From Caulobacter sp. (GTDB taxonomy: Bacteria; Pseudomonadota; Alphaproteobacteria; Caulobacterales; Caulobacteraceae): 61,973 bases of DNA. Of the stretch, positions 28,257-37,453 are shown piece by piece; position 1 is the stretch's first letter; every line of letters begins with the position of its first letter. The notes below the pieces were generated by a model. It was not told where the DNA came from. It did no database searches and saw only the letters and a program-made list of their open reading frames with translations. The position numbers were made by a program, and so were the translations under genes. The DNA lies in contig JAMFTA010000050.1 in assembly GCA_026225565.1 (NCBI GenBank), forward strand, positions 1-61,973, given 5' to 3'.

Positions 28257-29426
28257 GTGGCGTTTCGCGATAGTCCTTTTCAAGCGCTGAAGACGCCCCT
28301 GACCTGGGCGGCGGCGGCCGTGGCGATCATGGCCGCCCTGGTGGCCCTGGGGCTGTTGTTCACCGACCACCGCACCAGCCGCAACACCGGCGGCTACAGC
28401 GGCGCGCGCGGCGAGTTCGACGAGGTGATGGAGCCCATCGCCAATGTCCTCTCCGCCCCCGCCCGCTGGTTCTCGGGGGTGGGCGACGTCAGCGGCGGCT
28501 ATTTCTTCGCCGCCGCCCAGAACCGCGAACTGAAGAAACAGGTGGCTGAGCTGGAGCGGTGGCGCGACGCCGCCATCGCCTTGAAAAACCTCAACCTGCG
28601 CTATGAGTCCCTTTTGAAACTGCGGACCGAGCCGGCGATTCCCATGGTGGCGGCGCGGGTGGTCAGCGACGCCCGCGGGCCCTTTTCCGACGCCCGCCTG
28701 GCCGACGCGGGCGCGGCGGCGGGGGTGAAGATCGGCAATCCGGCCATGAGCGAGGACGGGGTGGTCGGCCGGGTGGTCGGCGTCACCAAGAACGCTTGCC
28801 GGATCTTGCTGCTCACCGACGTGCAGAGCCGCACCCCGGTGCTGATCGACCGCACCAACGCCCGCGCCATCCTCACCGGCGACGGCGGTCCCAATCCGAA
28901 GCTGGAGTTCGTGCGCGGGCTCAATTCGGTGAAGGACGGGGACGTGGTGCTGACCTCCGGCGACGGCGGGCTCTATCCGCGGGGGCTGCCGGTCGGCGTG
29001 GCGGCGAAGGACTATCGGGGCGTCTGGCGGGTGCGGCTCTATTCGGATCGGGCGGCCATCGATTTCGTCCGCATCCTGGTGTTCGACGACTTTTCCCAGA
29101 TGGTCAGCCAGGCCGAATTGGCCGACACCGCCATGCCGGGCCTCACCCCCGAAGAGCAGGCCCAGCTTGACGCCGCCAAGCTCGCCGCCACCCGGCCCAA
29201 GGCTCCCACCGCCACGGCGCAGGCCGTTCCCACAACCGCCCCACCATCGGCGCCCGCCTCCGTCTCCGCCACGGCGACCCCTGGCAGGCCGCCTCACGCC
29301 GCCAAGACGCCGGCGCAGATCGCCAAGGCCAAGGCCGCCCTAAAGTCCAAGCGGAAGATCCCCAAGGGCGCCTTTCAGCCCGACGAGGTGCTGGCCTCTC
29401 CCCTGCCACCGGGGGATCAACGATGA
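28257..29426 (+). CDS. mreC: rod shape-determining protein MreC
   Basis: 389 residues from a GTG start. One membrane helix (about residues 15-37) is followed by a coiled coil (AQNRELKKQVAELERWRDAA) and the double beta-barrel MreC core (VVGRVVGVTKNACRILLLTD, GDVVLTSGDGGLYPRGLPVG). The C-terminal ~100 residues are Ala/Pro/Lys-rich and disordered, an extension common in alphaproteobacteria. It is the periplasmic scaffold linking MreB/MreD to PBP2. It overlaps mreD by four bases. Confidence 0.95.
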   Translation: MAFRDSPFQALKTPLTWAAAAVAIMAALVALGLLFTDHRTSRNTGGYSGARGEFDEVMEPIANVLSAPARWFSGVGDVSGGYFFAAAQNRELKKQVAELERWRDAAIALKNLNLRYESLLKLRTEPAIPMVAARVVSDARGPFSDARLADAGAAAGVKIGNPAMSEDGVVGRVVGVTKNACRILLLTDVQSRTPVLIDRTNARAILTGDGGPNPKLEFVRGLNSVKDGDVVLTSGDGGLYPRGLPVGVAAKDYRGVWRVRLYSDRAAIDFVRILVFDDFSQMVSQAELADTAMPGLTPEEQAQLDAAKLAATRPKAPTATAQAVPTTAPPSAPASVSATATPGRPPHAAKTPAQIAKAKAALKSKRKIPKGAFQPDEVLASPLPPGDQR

Positions 29427-29938
29427 GCCGGGCGGGCGCCCATAATCTTACCCCGTGGCGGTGGCTGGGTTTGCCGGCGCTGGCGGCGATGCTGGCGACC
29501 CTGCTGTTCGGCGCTCCCTTGCGCATGTTCGGGATCGGCCTGCCCGAGCCCCTGTTTCCCATGGTGCTGGCCTTTTCCTGGGCGGTGATCCGGCCTTCCA
29601 TCCTGGGGCCGCTGACCCTCTTTTTCATCGGCCTGTTCCAGGATCTGTTCTGGGGCGGACCGCTCGGGCTATGGGCCGTCGCCCTGCTCTGCGCCTACGG
29701 ACTGGCGCTGGGCGGGCGCAGCCTGATGGCCGGGCAGGGCGGGGCGGTGATGGGCGCCTGGTATGGTGCGGCCTGTTGCCTCGCCCTTGGCGTCGCCTAC
29801 CTCTTCGCCACAATCGTGTCCCACCAACAGCCCAACCTTCTCGGGGTGATCTGGCAGTTTCTCTGGACGGCGGCCCTCTACCCCGTCGCCTACAAGCTGA
29901 TCGATCGGTTCGAGGATGCAGACATTCGTTTCCGGTAG
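29423..29938 (+). CDS. mreD: rod shape-determining protein MreD
   Basis: 171 residues, about five membrane helices. The position between mreC (ATGA overlap) and mrdA, the length and the hydrophobic profile (LTLFFIGLFQDLFWGGPLGL) fit MreD, an integral component of the elongasome. Sequence conservation in MreD is low, so context carries much of the call. Confidence 0.9.
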   Translation: MSRAGAHNLTPWRWLGLPALAAMLATLLFGAPLRMFGIGLPEPLFPMVLAFSWAVIRPSILGPLTLFFIGLFQDLFWGGPLGLWAVALLCAYGLALGGRSLMAGQGGAVMGAWYGAACCLALGVAYLFATIVSHQQPNLLGVIWQFLWTAALYPVAYKLIDRFEDADIRFR

Positions 29939-29948
29939 AGGCTGAGCG

Positions 29949-31952
29949 TTGGAACCGTCGATCTTCTTTGACGAGGTGAACGAGCGCCAGGGGGTGTTCC
30001 ACCGCCGCACCTTCCTGCTCGGCGGGTTCGCTGGCGTGGGCGCCCTGGCCCTGGTGGGCCGCCTCGCCGACCTGCAGCTGGTGGAGGGGCCGCGCTACAG
30101 CCTGCTCTCCGCCTCCAACCAGTTCAACTTCCGCATCGTGCCGCCGCCGCGCGGCCGGATCCTCGACCGCAATGGGGTGGAGATCGCCTCCAACCGCCCG
30201 GACTTCCGCGTGCTGATGCGCCGGGACGAGACCAAGGACGTGAACGCCTCCCTCGACAAGATCAGCCAGCTCCTGCCGATCACCGACGACAAGCGCCGCC
30301 AGCTGACGCGCGAGATCGCCAACGCCCCCAAATCCACCCCGGTGTTCATCGCCAACGGCCTCAGCTGGGACGAGTTCTCCCGCGTCAATGTGCGGACGCC
30401 CGAGCTTCCTGGGATCAGCGCCGAGATGGGCGAGGCGCGCTTCTACCCCTTCGGCGGGGCCTTCTCCCACGTGATCGGTTACGTCTCCAAGGTCTCGGCC
30501 GAGGAGCTGGATGCGGTGCAGGCTTCCGGCTCCAAGCCCGATCCCCTGATGCTGCATCCGGGCTTCCGCATCGGCAAGCAGGGGGTGGAGAAGTCACTGG
30601 ATCTGCAGCTGCGCGGCAAGCCCGGCGGCCAGAAGGTGGAGGTGGATTCCGGCGGCCGGGTGGTGCGGCTGAACTCCGACGGCGACATCCGCGCCACCCC
30701 CGGCCAGGACGTCATGCTGACCCTCGACGCCGACATCCAGAACCGGGCTTTGGAAGTCTTCGGCAACGAGAGCGGTGCGGCGGTGATGATGGACTGCCGC
30801 AGCGGCGATGTGCTGTGCCTGGTCTCCGCCCCTTCGTTTGACGCCAACCAGTTCGTCGGCGGCGCGCCCTCGGCCTACTACCACGCCCTGGCCAGCTACG
30901 ATCACAAGCCCCTGCTGAACAAGGCCTTGGCCGGGCTCTACCATCCGGGCTCGACCTTCAAGACCATGGTGACCCTGGCGGCTTTGAAGAACGGTTTCGA
31001 TCCCAAGCGCACCTATACCTGCAACAAGGCCTGGCCCTTCGGCAACCACGTGTTCAACTGCGACAAACGCCATGGCACCTTGGACATGCATGGCGCCATC
31101 TCTGAGTCCTGCGACGTCTATTTCTTCCAGACGGCGATCACCCTGGGGCCGGACAAGATCGCCGAGATGGCCCGCAATTTTGGATTGGGTCAGGTCTTCG
31201 ATATCGGCATACCAGGGCAGAAGGCCGGCATCGTGCCCGACACCGCCTGGAAGAAGCGCTACTTCAAGAACAATCCGCTCAATCAGAAGTGGTTTGCCGG
31301 TGAAACGCCCTCGATGGGCATCGGCCAGGGCGCCACGGTGATCAACGCCTTGCAAAATTGCACCATGGTCTCCCGTATCGCCAATGGGAAAAAGGCTGTC
31401 AGCCCCCGCCTGATCCATTCGGTCGGCGGGGTGATTCAGGCGCCGACCGAACCGCTCGACCTTGGCATCGATCCGGAACATCTGGCCTTTTTGCACGCCG
31501 CCATGACGTCGGTCGCCAACGATCCGAACGGCAGCGCCCAAGCCGACGCCAAGCTGGGCCTTGGCTCGATCAAAATGGCGGGCAAGACCGGTACGGCGCA
31601 GGACCATACCTATAAGGGCGGCCACGGCGCCCACGGCGCCCAGGGCGCCTGGGACCTTCGAGACAACGCCTGGTTCATCTGTTATGCGCCCGTCGACGAT
31701 CCTCGCTACGCCATGGCTGTCTTGGTGGAGCATGGCGGTTTTGGAGCCCAGGCCGCCGTGCCTCGCGCTCGGGAGATCATGAAGGTCGCCTTGCTGAAGG
31801 ACCCTGAAGTGCGCGCCCGCATCGAAACCCCGCTGCCCGACATCCACGCCAAGCCCCCGCCCATGCCGGACGCGGCGTCCGCAAGCTCCGGGATCGACGT
31901 GTCGGCGCCCGATCCCATGCCGGTCCCAGTCGATCCGATGGCCCCCCAATGA
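29949..31952 (+). CDS. mrdA: penicillin-binding protein 2
   Basis: 667 residues from a TTG start. One membrane anchor (about residues 22-45) precedes a dimerisation domain (PPPRGRILDRNGVEIASN) and the transpeptidase domain with the SxxK motif in YHPGSTFKTMV, SxD-type motif SESCDVYFF, and AGKTGTAQ. PBP2 crosslinks peptidoglycan during elongation together with RodA. A Pro/Asp-rich tail follows the catalytic domain. The stop overlaps the rodA start. Confidence 0.96.
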   Translation: MEPSIFFDEVNERQGVFHRRTFLLGGFAGVGALALVGRLADLQLVEGPRYSLLSASNQFNFRIVPPPRGRILDRNGVEIASNRPDFRVLMRRDETKDVNASLDKISQLLPITDDKRRQLTREIANAPKSTPVFIANGLSWDEFSRVNVRTPELPGISAEMGEARFYPFGGAFSHVIGYVSKVSAEELDAVQASGSKPDPLMLHPGFRIGKQGVEKSLDLQLRGKPGGQKVEVDSGGRVVRLNSDGDIRATPGQDVMLTLDADIQNRALEVFGNESGAAVMMDCRSGDVLCLVSAPSFDANQFVGGAPSAYYHALASYDHKPLLNKALAGLYHPGSTFKTMVTLAALKNGFDPKRTYTCNKAWPFGNHVFNCDKRHGTLDMHGAISESCDVYFFQTAITLGPDKIAEMARNFGLGQVFDIGIPGQKAGIVPDTAWKKRYFKNNPLNQKWFAGETPSMGIGQGATVINALQNCTMVSRIANGKKAVSPRLIHSVGGVIQAPTEPLDLGIDPEHLAFLHAAMTSVANDPNGSAQADAKLGLGSIKMAGKTGTAQDHTYKGGHGAHGAQGAWDLRDNAWFICYAPVDDPRYAMAVLVEHGGFGAQAAVPRAREIMKVALLKDPEVRARIETPLPDIHAKPPPMPDAASASSGIDVSAPDPMPVPVDPMAPQ

Positions 31953-33103
31953 CCTCATCGGCGCTCACCAGCCCCGGCCAGCGGAACCTGCTCTCCGAAA
32001 AGGTCGCCGAGATCGACTGGCGGCTGTCGGTCCTGCTCTGCATCATCGCCGGCCTGGGGGCCATGATCCTCTATTCGGCGGCGGGCAACAGCTGGGGGCC
32101 GTGGGCCGACAAGCAGCTGATCCGCTTCGGCCTCTGCCTCGCCTTGATGCTGTTCCTGTCCCTGGTGGACCTGCGGGTCTGGTTCCAGCTGGCCTATCCG
32201 ACCTATGCGGTGGGGCTCCTGCTGCTGGTGGCGGTGATGCTGGTCGGCCATCACTCGCTCGGCGCCAAGCGCTGGCTGCAGCTGGGCCCCGTGCAGATCC
32301 AGCCGTCGGAGATCATGAAGATCGGCATGACCCTGTCGCTGGCCCGCTTCTATCACGGCATTTCAGCGCGCGAGGCCCGGTTTTCCTGGAAGCTGATCGT
32401 CCCCCTGGCCCTGATCGGCGCCCCGACGCTCTTGGTGGCCAAGCAGCCGGACCTGGGCACCGCCCTGTTGCTGGTGTTCACCGGCGGCGCCATCATGTTC
32501 CTGGCCGGGCTGACCTGGCGGATCCTGGTGGCCGGGGCGATCCTGGTGGGGGTGGGGATCGTGCCCTTCATCACCGTGGTCATGAAGGGCTATCAGCGAG
32601 ACCGCATCCTGACCTTCCTGCATCCCGAGCAGGACCCTTCGGGCGCCGGCTACCACATCCTGCAATCTAAGATCGCCCTGGGCTCGGGCGGCTTGCTCGG
32701 CAAGGGCTTTGGGCTTGGCACCCAGAGCCAGCTGAACTTCCTGCCGGAAAAGCACACCGACTTCATCTTCGCCACCTTCGCCGAGGAGTTCGGCCTGGTC
32801 GGCTGCTTTGGGCTCTTGATGCTCTACGCCATCATCATCGGCATCGCCCTGCGCATCGCCTCTATTTCCCATAGCCATTTTGGGCGGCTGTCGGCGGCGG
32901 GGGTCACCTTCACCTTCGCCTTCTACGTCTTGATCAACGCCGCCATGGTCATGGGCCTGACCCCCATCGTTGGCGTGCCCATGCCGCTGATGAGCTATGG
33001 GGGCACGGTGATGCTGACGGTGATGATCGGCTTCGGTCTGGTGCAGTCGATCCGGGTGCATCGCTACGAGGAGATGCCGTCCGGCCGGGGCGTGCTGTTC
33101 TAG
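31949..33103 (+). CDS. rodA: peptidoglycan glycosyltransferase RodA (SEDS family)
   Basis: 384 residues, about ten membrane helices. SEDS motifs: GAKRWLQLGPVQIQPSE with the conserved PSE, KQPDLGTALLLVFTGG, GAGYHILQSKIALGSGG, FLPEKHTDFIFATFAEEFGL, and GLTPIVGVPMPLMSYGGT. It polymerises lipid II glycan strands in the elongasome. It overlaps mrdA by four bases and converges with the broken parE gene one base beyond its stop. Confidence 0.97.
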   Translation: MTSSALTSPGQRNLLSEKVAEIDWRLSVLLCIIAGLGAMILYSAAGNSWGPWADKQLIRFGLCLALMLFLSLVDLRVWFQLAYPTYAVGLLLLVAVMLVGHHSLGAKRWLQLGPVQIQPSEIMKIGMTLSLARFYHGISAREARFSWKLIVPLALIGAPTLLVAKQPDLGTALLLVFTGGAIMFLAGLTWRILVAGAILVGVGIVPFITVVMKGYQRDRILTFLHPEQDPSGAGYHILQSKIALGSGGLLGKGFGLGTQSQLNFLPEKHTDFIFATFAEEFGLVGCFGLLMLYAIIIGIALRIASISHSHFGRLSAAGVTFTFAFYVLINAAMVMGLTPIVGVPMPLMSYGGTVMLTVMIGFGLVQSIRVHRYEEMPSGRGVLF

Positions 33104-33104
33104 C

Positions 33105-33406
33105 TCAGGGGGCCAGATGCCTCACGGTGTCCATCGCCTTGTGCAGGATGCGGGCGACCATGATAAAGGTGGTCTGCCGGTAGACGATGATGTGGGAACC
33201 CGCCAGCAGCACGAAATAGTCCGCCGCGCCGTCTAAGCGCCGGCCATCCGGGCGCCATTCACGAGGCCGATGATGGCGTCCCGCAGCTCGCCTGTATATC
33301 GAGCGGCCTGCGCCACCGACCAGCGCTCAGCCGTATAGATGTAGATATCTTCCAGGTCCGCTTCCGCCTGCCTCGACAGGCGATAGGACTCAAACCTGGG
33401 GGTCAT
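33105..33406 (-). pseudogene. ParE/RelE-family toxin, frameshifted
   Basis: From ATG 33406 the frame reads MTPRFESYRLSRQAEADLED, IYIYTAERWSVAQAARYTG and on to NGARMAGA then TAG at 33233. Switching frame near ATGGCC restores the missing C-terminal half: GRRLDGAADYFVLLAGSHII, VYRQTTFIMVARILHKAMD, ending at TGA 33105-33107. The total length of 302 bases fits loss of a single G (ATGGGCC expected). The protein would be a typical ParE gyrase toxin. It is either a pseudogene or a sequencing error. It overlaps the intact parD by 17 bases. Confidence 0.75.
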
Positions 33407-33644
33407 GCTTCTGCTGCATCCGGTGCAGGAAGCCGTCGAAATCGAATGGCTCGTCCGGATAGCCCGATTTTTCGCCCTCTTCGATGGCCAGACGAAGGGC
33501 CTTCACCTTGATCTCCTGCTGCTCCAGCAGCCGCAGGCCCGCGCGCACCACTTCGCTGACCGAGCTGAAGCGGCCCTCCTCGATCAGGCTGGCGCTAAGA
33601 GCCTGGAAGTGGTCGCCTAGCGAGACGGACGTGTTGTGGGCCAT
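33390..33644 (-). CDS. ParD-family antitoxin
   Basis: 84 residues. The N-terminus (MAHNTSVSLGDHFQAL, EEGRFSSVSEVVRAGLRLLE) is the ribbon-helix-helix of ParD/CopG antitoxins, and the C-terminal FDFDGFLHRMQQKHDP is the toxin-binding tail. GGAGG four to five bases before the ATG at 33644 fixes the start; an in-frame start eight codons upstream is less likely. It normally autoregulates and neutralises ParE, encoded directly downstream but frameshifted here. Confidence 0.85.
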   Translation of the reverse strand: MAHNTSVSLGDHFQALSASLIEEGRFSSVSEVVRAGLRLLEQQEIKVKALRLAIEEGEKSGYPDEPFDFDGFLHRMQQKHDPQV

Positions 33645-33700
33645 GGAACCTCCGCCCCAATGTACCAATATCTAATACGTGGTTCAGGTCAGCCGCTGGC

Positions 33701-34684
33701 TCAAACCCGCAGCGCGGCATCCGTCGCCCGCACCAGGCCGTCGATGACGCCCGGTTCGGTGGAGGCGTGGCCGGCGTCCCAGATCAGGTCGAAGTTGATT
33801 TCCGGCCAGCGGCTTTTCAGCTTCCAGGCGGTCTCCATGGGAGTGACCACGTCGAAGCGCCCCTGCACGATCCAGCAAGGGATGTGGCGCAGGCGGTCCA
33901 CCTGCTCCATTAACCAGCCGTCCCGCTCGAAAAAGCCGCCGTTCATGAAGAAGTGGCATTCGATGCGAGCAAAAGCGATGGCGAAGTCCGCCTCGTTGAA
34001 CTTTGCCGGCCGGGCTTCGGGGCCGCGGATGGAGATGGTGTCCCCCTCCCACTGGCTCCAGGCGGCGGCGGCCTCGGCCTGCACCTTGCGGTCTGGGTGG
34101 GTCAGGCGGCGGTGGTAGGCGGAGAGCAGATCGCCGCGCTCGGCCTCAGGGATGGGGGCCAAGAACCGCTCCCAGGCGTCGGCGAACAGCATGGAGGCGC
34201 CCTCCTGGTAGAACCAGTGCAGCTCCTTCTTGGTCAGAAGGAAGATGCCGCGCAGCACCAGGGCCTCCACTCGGTCTGGATGGGCGGCGGCGTAGGCGAG
34301 GGCCAGGGTCGAGCCCCAGGAGCCGCCGAACACGGTCCACTTCTCCACCCCCATCCGCACCCTGAGCCGCTCGATATCCGCGATCAGGGTCCAGGTGGTG
34401 TTGTTCTCCAAAGAGGCGTTGGGGCGCGACTTGCCACAGCCCCGCTGATCGAACAGCATCATCCGCCAGCGCTTGGGATCGAAGAAGCGGCGCATGGTGG
34501 GGTTGATCGCTCCGCCAGGGCCGCCATGCAGGATCACGCAGGGCTTGCCGCCCTTGGCGCCGCACTCTTCGAAATAGAGGTCGTGACCGTCAGGCGTCGT
34601 CTCCCAGCCCGAGGCGAAGGGCTCGTTCTCGCCAAACAGCAGGCGCCGGGAGCGGCCTTCGGGAGGATTGGCGTGGGCGTTCAT
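33701..34684 (-). CDS. pip: prolyl aminopeptidase (S33 family)
   Basis: 327 residues. An alpha/beta hydrolase with the oxyanion motif HGGPGGAINP, DQRGCGKSRPN, the nucleophile elbow GGSWGSTLALAY (Ser), Asp in GRFDVVTP, and His in DAGHAS. These match proline iminopeptidases, which cleave N-terminal proline from peptides. The start at 34684 gives the standard N-terminus; the open frame beyond it overlaps the divergent promoter region. Confidence 0.92.
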   Translation of the reverse strand: MNAHANPPEGRSRRLLFGENEPFASGWETTPDGHDLYFEECGAKGGKPCVILHGGPGGAINPTMRRFFDPKRWRMMLFDQRGCGKSRPNASLENNTTWTLIADIERLRVRMGVEKWTVFGGSWGSTLALAYAAAHPDRVEALVLRGIFLLTKKELHWFYQEGASMLFADAWERFLAPIPEAERGDLLSAYHRRLTHPDRKVQAEAAAAWSQWEGDTISIRGPEARPAKFNEADFAIAFARIECHFFMNGGFFERDGWLMEQVDRLRHIPCWIVQGRFDVVTPMETAWKLKSRWPEINFDLIWDAGHASTEPGVIDGLVRATDAALRV

Positions 34685-34839
34685 CAGAGTCCGGGGCAAG
34701 GTGCAGCCTGTGATTAGAATGGATTGCGCCCCGCCGCCAGCCCGGCCGAAAACCCTGGCGCCCACCAGGCAACCTCGCGCCAGGCGATGCGTTTTCGCTT
34801 CCAAGCGCCCATCGGCGCGGGCTGGAGAGGAAAAACAGA

Positions 34840-35538
34840 ATGACCACGGTGGAAACAACGCCCGTCTATCCCAGTTACGCCCATCCCCTGATCTCGTGGG
34901 GATCTTTGATTCTCGGCGCCCTGGTGGCCATCGCCGTCGGGGTCTTGCTGAACCTCCTGGTGGCGGTGTTCGACGCCACGGCGACCCTGCACGAGGTGAA
35001 GGTCAACGGCGAGGCCAGCGGCAACGGGCTGCTCCTGGGCGTCTTCGGCGGCATCGCCAATCTGATCGCGCTCTTCACCGGCGGCTTCGTGGCCGCCCGG
35101 TCGGCCAACCATCCCGATCACCACGACGGCCTGTTGCACGGCTTTGGAGTGTGGGCCCTGTCCTTCGTGGTGGCCTTCGCCATCCTCGGCTCGGGGGCCA
35201 GCAAGACGGTGGGCATGGCGATGGGCGAGGCTGCCGGCGGTTCGGCCGCCGCGGAACTCGCCACCGGCGCGGCGGCGGCTGCGGCCCAGAGCACCGCCGC
35301 CACCCCGCCGCCCTCGTTCGCAGCCACCCCGGCTCAACAGCGGGCCGCCGAAGCCGACGCTCAGGCCGACGCCCAGGCGGAAGCCCACGACATCGCCAAG
35401 GCGGCTGCGGAGACCGCCTTCTGGGCGTTCGCGGCCATGCTGGTGGGCCTGGTGGCCTCGCTCTTCGGCGGCGTGATGGGCTCGCGCCATCCCCAGCACT
35501 ACGCGGTGCGTCCCCGCCGCACCTACATTGTGACCTGA
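34840..35538 (+). CDS. hypothetical membrane protein with Gly-rich helices
   Basis: 232 residues with about four membrane helices (near 18-45, 62-85, 98-120 and 188-210). A charged Ala/Gln/Asp-rich segment lies between helices 3 and 4 (AQQRAAEADAQADAQAEAHD). I do not recognise a functional family. It is divergent from pip, and the shared 155-base spacer should hold both promoters. Confidence 0.65.
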   Translation: MTTVETTPVYPSYAHPLISWGSLILGALVAIAVGVLLNLLVAVFDATATLHEVKVNGEASGNGLLLGVFGGIANLIALFTGGFVAARSANHPDHHDGLLHGFGVWALSFVVAFAILGSGASKTVGMAMGEAAGGSAAAELATGAAAAAAQSTAATPPPSFAATPAQQRAAEADAQADAQAEAHDIAKAAAETAFWAFAAMLVGLVASLFGGVMGSRHPQHYAVRPRRTYIVT

Positions 35539-35564
35539 TCGCTCCCCTGCCGCGCAGGCGCGCG

Positions 35565-36584
35565 CTAGCCTTGCGGAAAGCGCCGGTTCAGCCAGTCCAG
35601 CAGTATGGCGTCGGTCTGGGCCGGCTCTTCCTGCTGGGTCCAATGGCCGGAGCCGGCGACCAGGACCTTTTCCAGGTCTGGGACGTAGGCCTCCATGCCG
35701 TCGGCGGCCGAGGGGGGCAAGACCGCGTCCATCTGCGCCATCACCATCAGGGCCGGCGCATCGACACTCTTGGGCAGGTCCGCCGACTGCTCCCAATTGC
35801 GGGTGAAGTTGCGATACCAGTTGATGGGGGCGGTGAAGCCGGTGCGCGTGAAGGCTTGCACGAACACCTCGAACTCGGCGTCCGAAAGGAAGGTGGGGCG
35901 GGTGTCCAAGGCCGGATCGTAGGCCTCGATCATCCGCACCAGGGGAAAAACCGACGGATCCCCCGGATTCCTTCGGGTGGCGAAGCCCGCGGACCCCTCG
36001 CCGCTGAAACCGGCGGCGGCGCCCATCGGCCGCCGCATGAAGAAGCTCATGGTCTTGCGGACGTCGCGGTCGAGAATCTCGTCCGCCTCGTGGGGCTTTT
36101 GGAAGTGGACGATATAGTTCTCCTCGCCCAGGCGTCTCCGCATGATGGCGATGGGGTCGGCCGGCGCGCGGGGATAGAAGGGGGTGTTCAGCCCGATCAC
36201 GCCCGCGGTGCGTTCGGGATAGCGCAGGGGCATCTGCCAGACCACGATCCCGCCCCAGTCGTGCCCGCACCAGATGGCCTTCTGCGCGCCCAGATGATCC
36301 AAGAGGCCGATCAGATCGCCGGTCAGATGCTCCATGTCATAGGCCTCGACCGCCTCGGGCCGCTCGGTGAGGCCGTAGCCGCGCTGGTCCGGGGCGATGG
36401 CCCAGCGCCCGGCCGCCTCCAGGGCCCGCAGCTGGTGGCGCCACGAATAGGCGAGCTCCGGAAAGCCGTGGCAAAGGATGATGGGCGGCCCCACGCCCCT
36501 GGGCCCCACCTCGTAATAGGCCATGCGGACGCCGTTGATCTCGGCGTACTTCGCCGGCGGCATGGCGGTGAGGATATCGGACAT
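35565..36584 (-). CDS. alpha/beta hydrolase, epoxide hydrolase-like
   Basis: 339 residues. Motifs: HGFPELAYSWRHQL (HGxP oxyanion), PDQRGYGLTERP, nucleophile elbow CGHDWGGIVVWQM with Asp as nucleophile, and a C-terminal GSGHWTQQEEP with the catalytic His. Asp at the nucleophile position and the HGFPE motif point to epoxide hydrolases (or haloalkane dehalogenase relatives) rather than esterases. Cytosolic, no signal. Substrate unknown. Confidence 0.82.
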   Translation of the reverse strand: MSDILTAMPPAKYAEINGVRMAYYEVGPRGVGPPIILCHGFPELAYSWRHQLRALEAAGRWAIAPDQRGYGLTERPEAVEAYDMEHLTGDLIGLLDHLGAQKAIWCGHDWGGIVVWQMPLRYPERTAGVIGLNTPFYPRAPADPIAIMRRRLGEENYIVHFQKPHEADEILDRDVRKTMSFFMRRPMGAAAGFSGEGSAGFATRRNPGDPSVFPLVRMIEAYDPALDTRPTFLSDAEFEVFVQAFTRTGFTAPINWYRNFTRNWEQSADLPKSVDAPALMVMAQMDAVLPPSAADGMEAYVPDLEKVLVAGSGHWTQQEEPAQTDAILLDWLNRRFPQG

Positions 36585-36680
36585 TAGGCGCTCCCTGTTT
36601 TCGGGAGGCTAGCAGGGCGATGTGGGGGGCGGCTAGCGCGGAAGGCGAAGGGAACCGGTGCAGGGCGTCGGCGCACCTGA

Positions 36681-36734
36681 GCCCCTCATCCGACCTCCCA
36701 AGGGAGGCCACCTTCTCCCCGGAGGGGAGAAGGG
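36681..36734. repeat. intergenic palindromic repeat downstream of bamF
   Basis: Two hairpins in tandem: CCTCCC AA GGGAGG (36694-36707) and CTTCTCCCC GGA GGGGAGAAG (36712-36732, a perfect 9-bp stem). The CCCCTCATCC and CTCCCCGGAGGGG words recur at 53641-53801, so this is one copy of a dispersed extragenic palindromic family. It may double as a transcription end for bamF, whose stop is at 36740. Confidence 0.6.
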
Positions 36735-36739
36735 TATTT

Positions 36740-37336
36740 TTACAGCCCCGGAAGCTTGAAGCCCTTCTTTTCGGGGGCGCGGGCGATGACGATGGACTGG
36801 CCGCCGGTGAGGGAGCGGATCTTCTTCTGCTCGGCGACGGGATCGATGGGGGCGGCGGTTTCGGAGCCGGCGGTGGAGACCGGCGCGGGAGCCGGGGCGC
36901 CCTTTTTCCAGAACATCACCGTATCGGCGAAGCTCTTGTCCTTGTGGGCGATGTTGCCGAACTCGTCGTCCATCACATAGCGGATCAGGGGATCGGCTTT
37001 CTGGCCGCCGGCGCGGCCGACCAAGAGGCTTTCGCCCTGGCTGCGCTGGATGGCTTCCTGCTGGCCCAGAAGGGCGATGCGGGCCTGGCTTTCGGGCTGC
37101 AGCTCCATGGGGCGCGGCTGGCCCGGCGAGGGCGGGCGCAGGGCGTAGTCGGGCGGCACCACCAGGGGCGCCTTGGCCACCACGCGGAACTCGTCGGGGG
37201 CTTGGCTATTGAGGCCCAGCTTCTCGGCGGTGCTGGCGCATCCGCCGGCGCAAAGGGCCATCAACGCTAGGCCAGCCGGGACGGCGGCGCGGCGCAGGCG
37301 CAAGCCAGGCGCGGTGCTGTGGTTCATGATCATCAA
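36740..37336 (-). CDS. bamF: BamF-type lipoprotein of the outer-membrane assembly complex (DUF3035)
   Basis: 198 residues. The lipoprotein signal ends in the lipobox AGGC. The segment FRVVAKAPLVVPPDYALRPP followed by PSPGQPRP is the DUF3035 hallmark and resembles the BamC N-terminal strand that binds BamD. BamF was described as an alphaproteobacterial Bam subunit in Caulobacter. It is encoded after lspA on the same strand. Starts at M1, M2 or M4 are equally possible. bamD lies about 10 kb away in this window. Confidence 0.8.
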   Translation of the reverse strand: MMIMNHSTAPGLRLRRAAVPAGLALMALCAGGCASTAEKLGLNSQAPDEFRVVAKAPLVVPPDYALRPPSPGQPRPMELQPESQARIALLGQQEAIQRSQGESLLVGRAGGQKADPLIRYVMDDEFGNIAHKDKSFADTVMFWKKGAPAPAPVSTAGSETAAPIDPVAEQKKIRSLTGGQSIVIARAPEKKGFKLPGL

Positions 37337-37453
37337 CGGACTCCGAAAACCGCCCCCGGTTCACCCGATCTGCGACCCGAGTGGTTAGCGCATTCCGCCC
37401 GGCGGTGCAAAGGGCCGTGCGTTGCGACCTCAAGCCACAGCCAGAGCCGCAGA

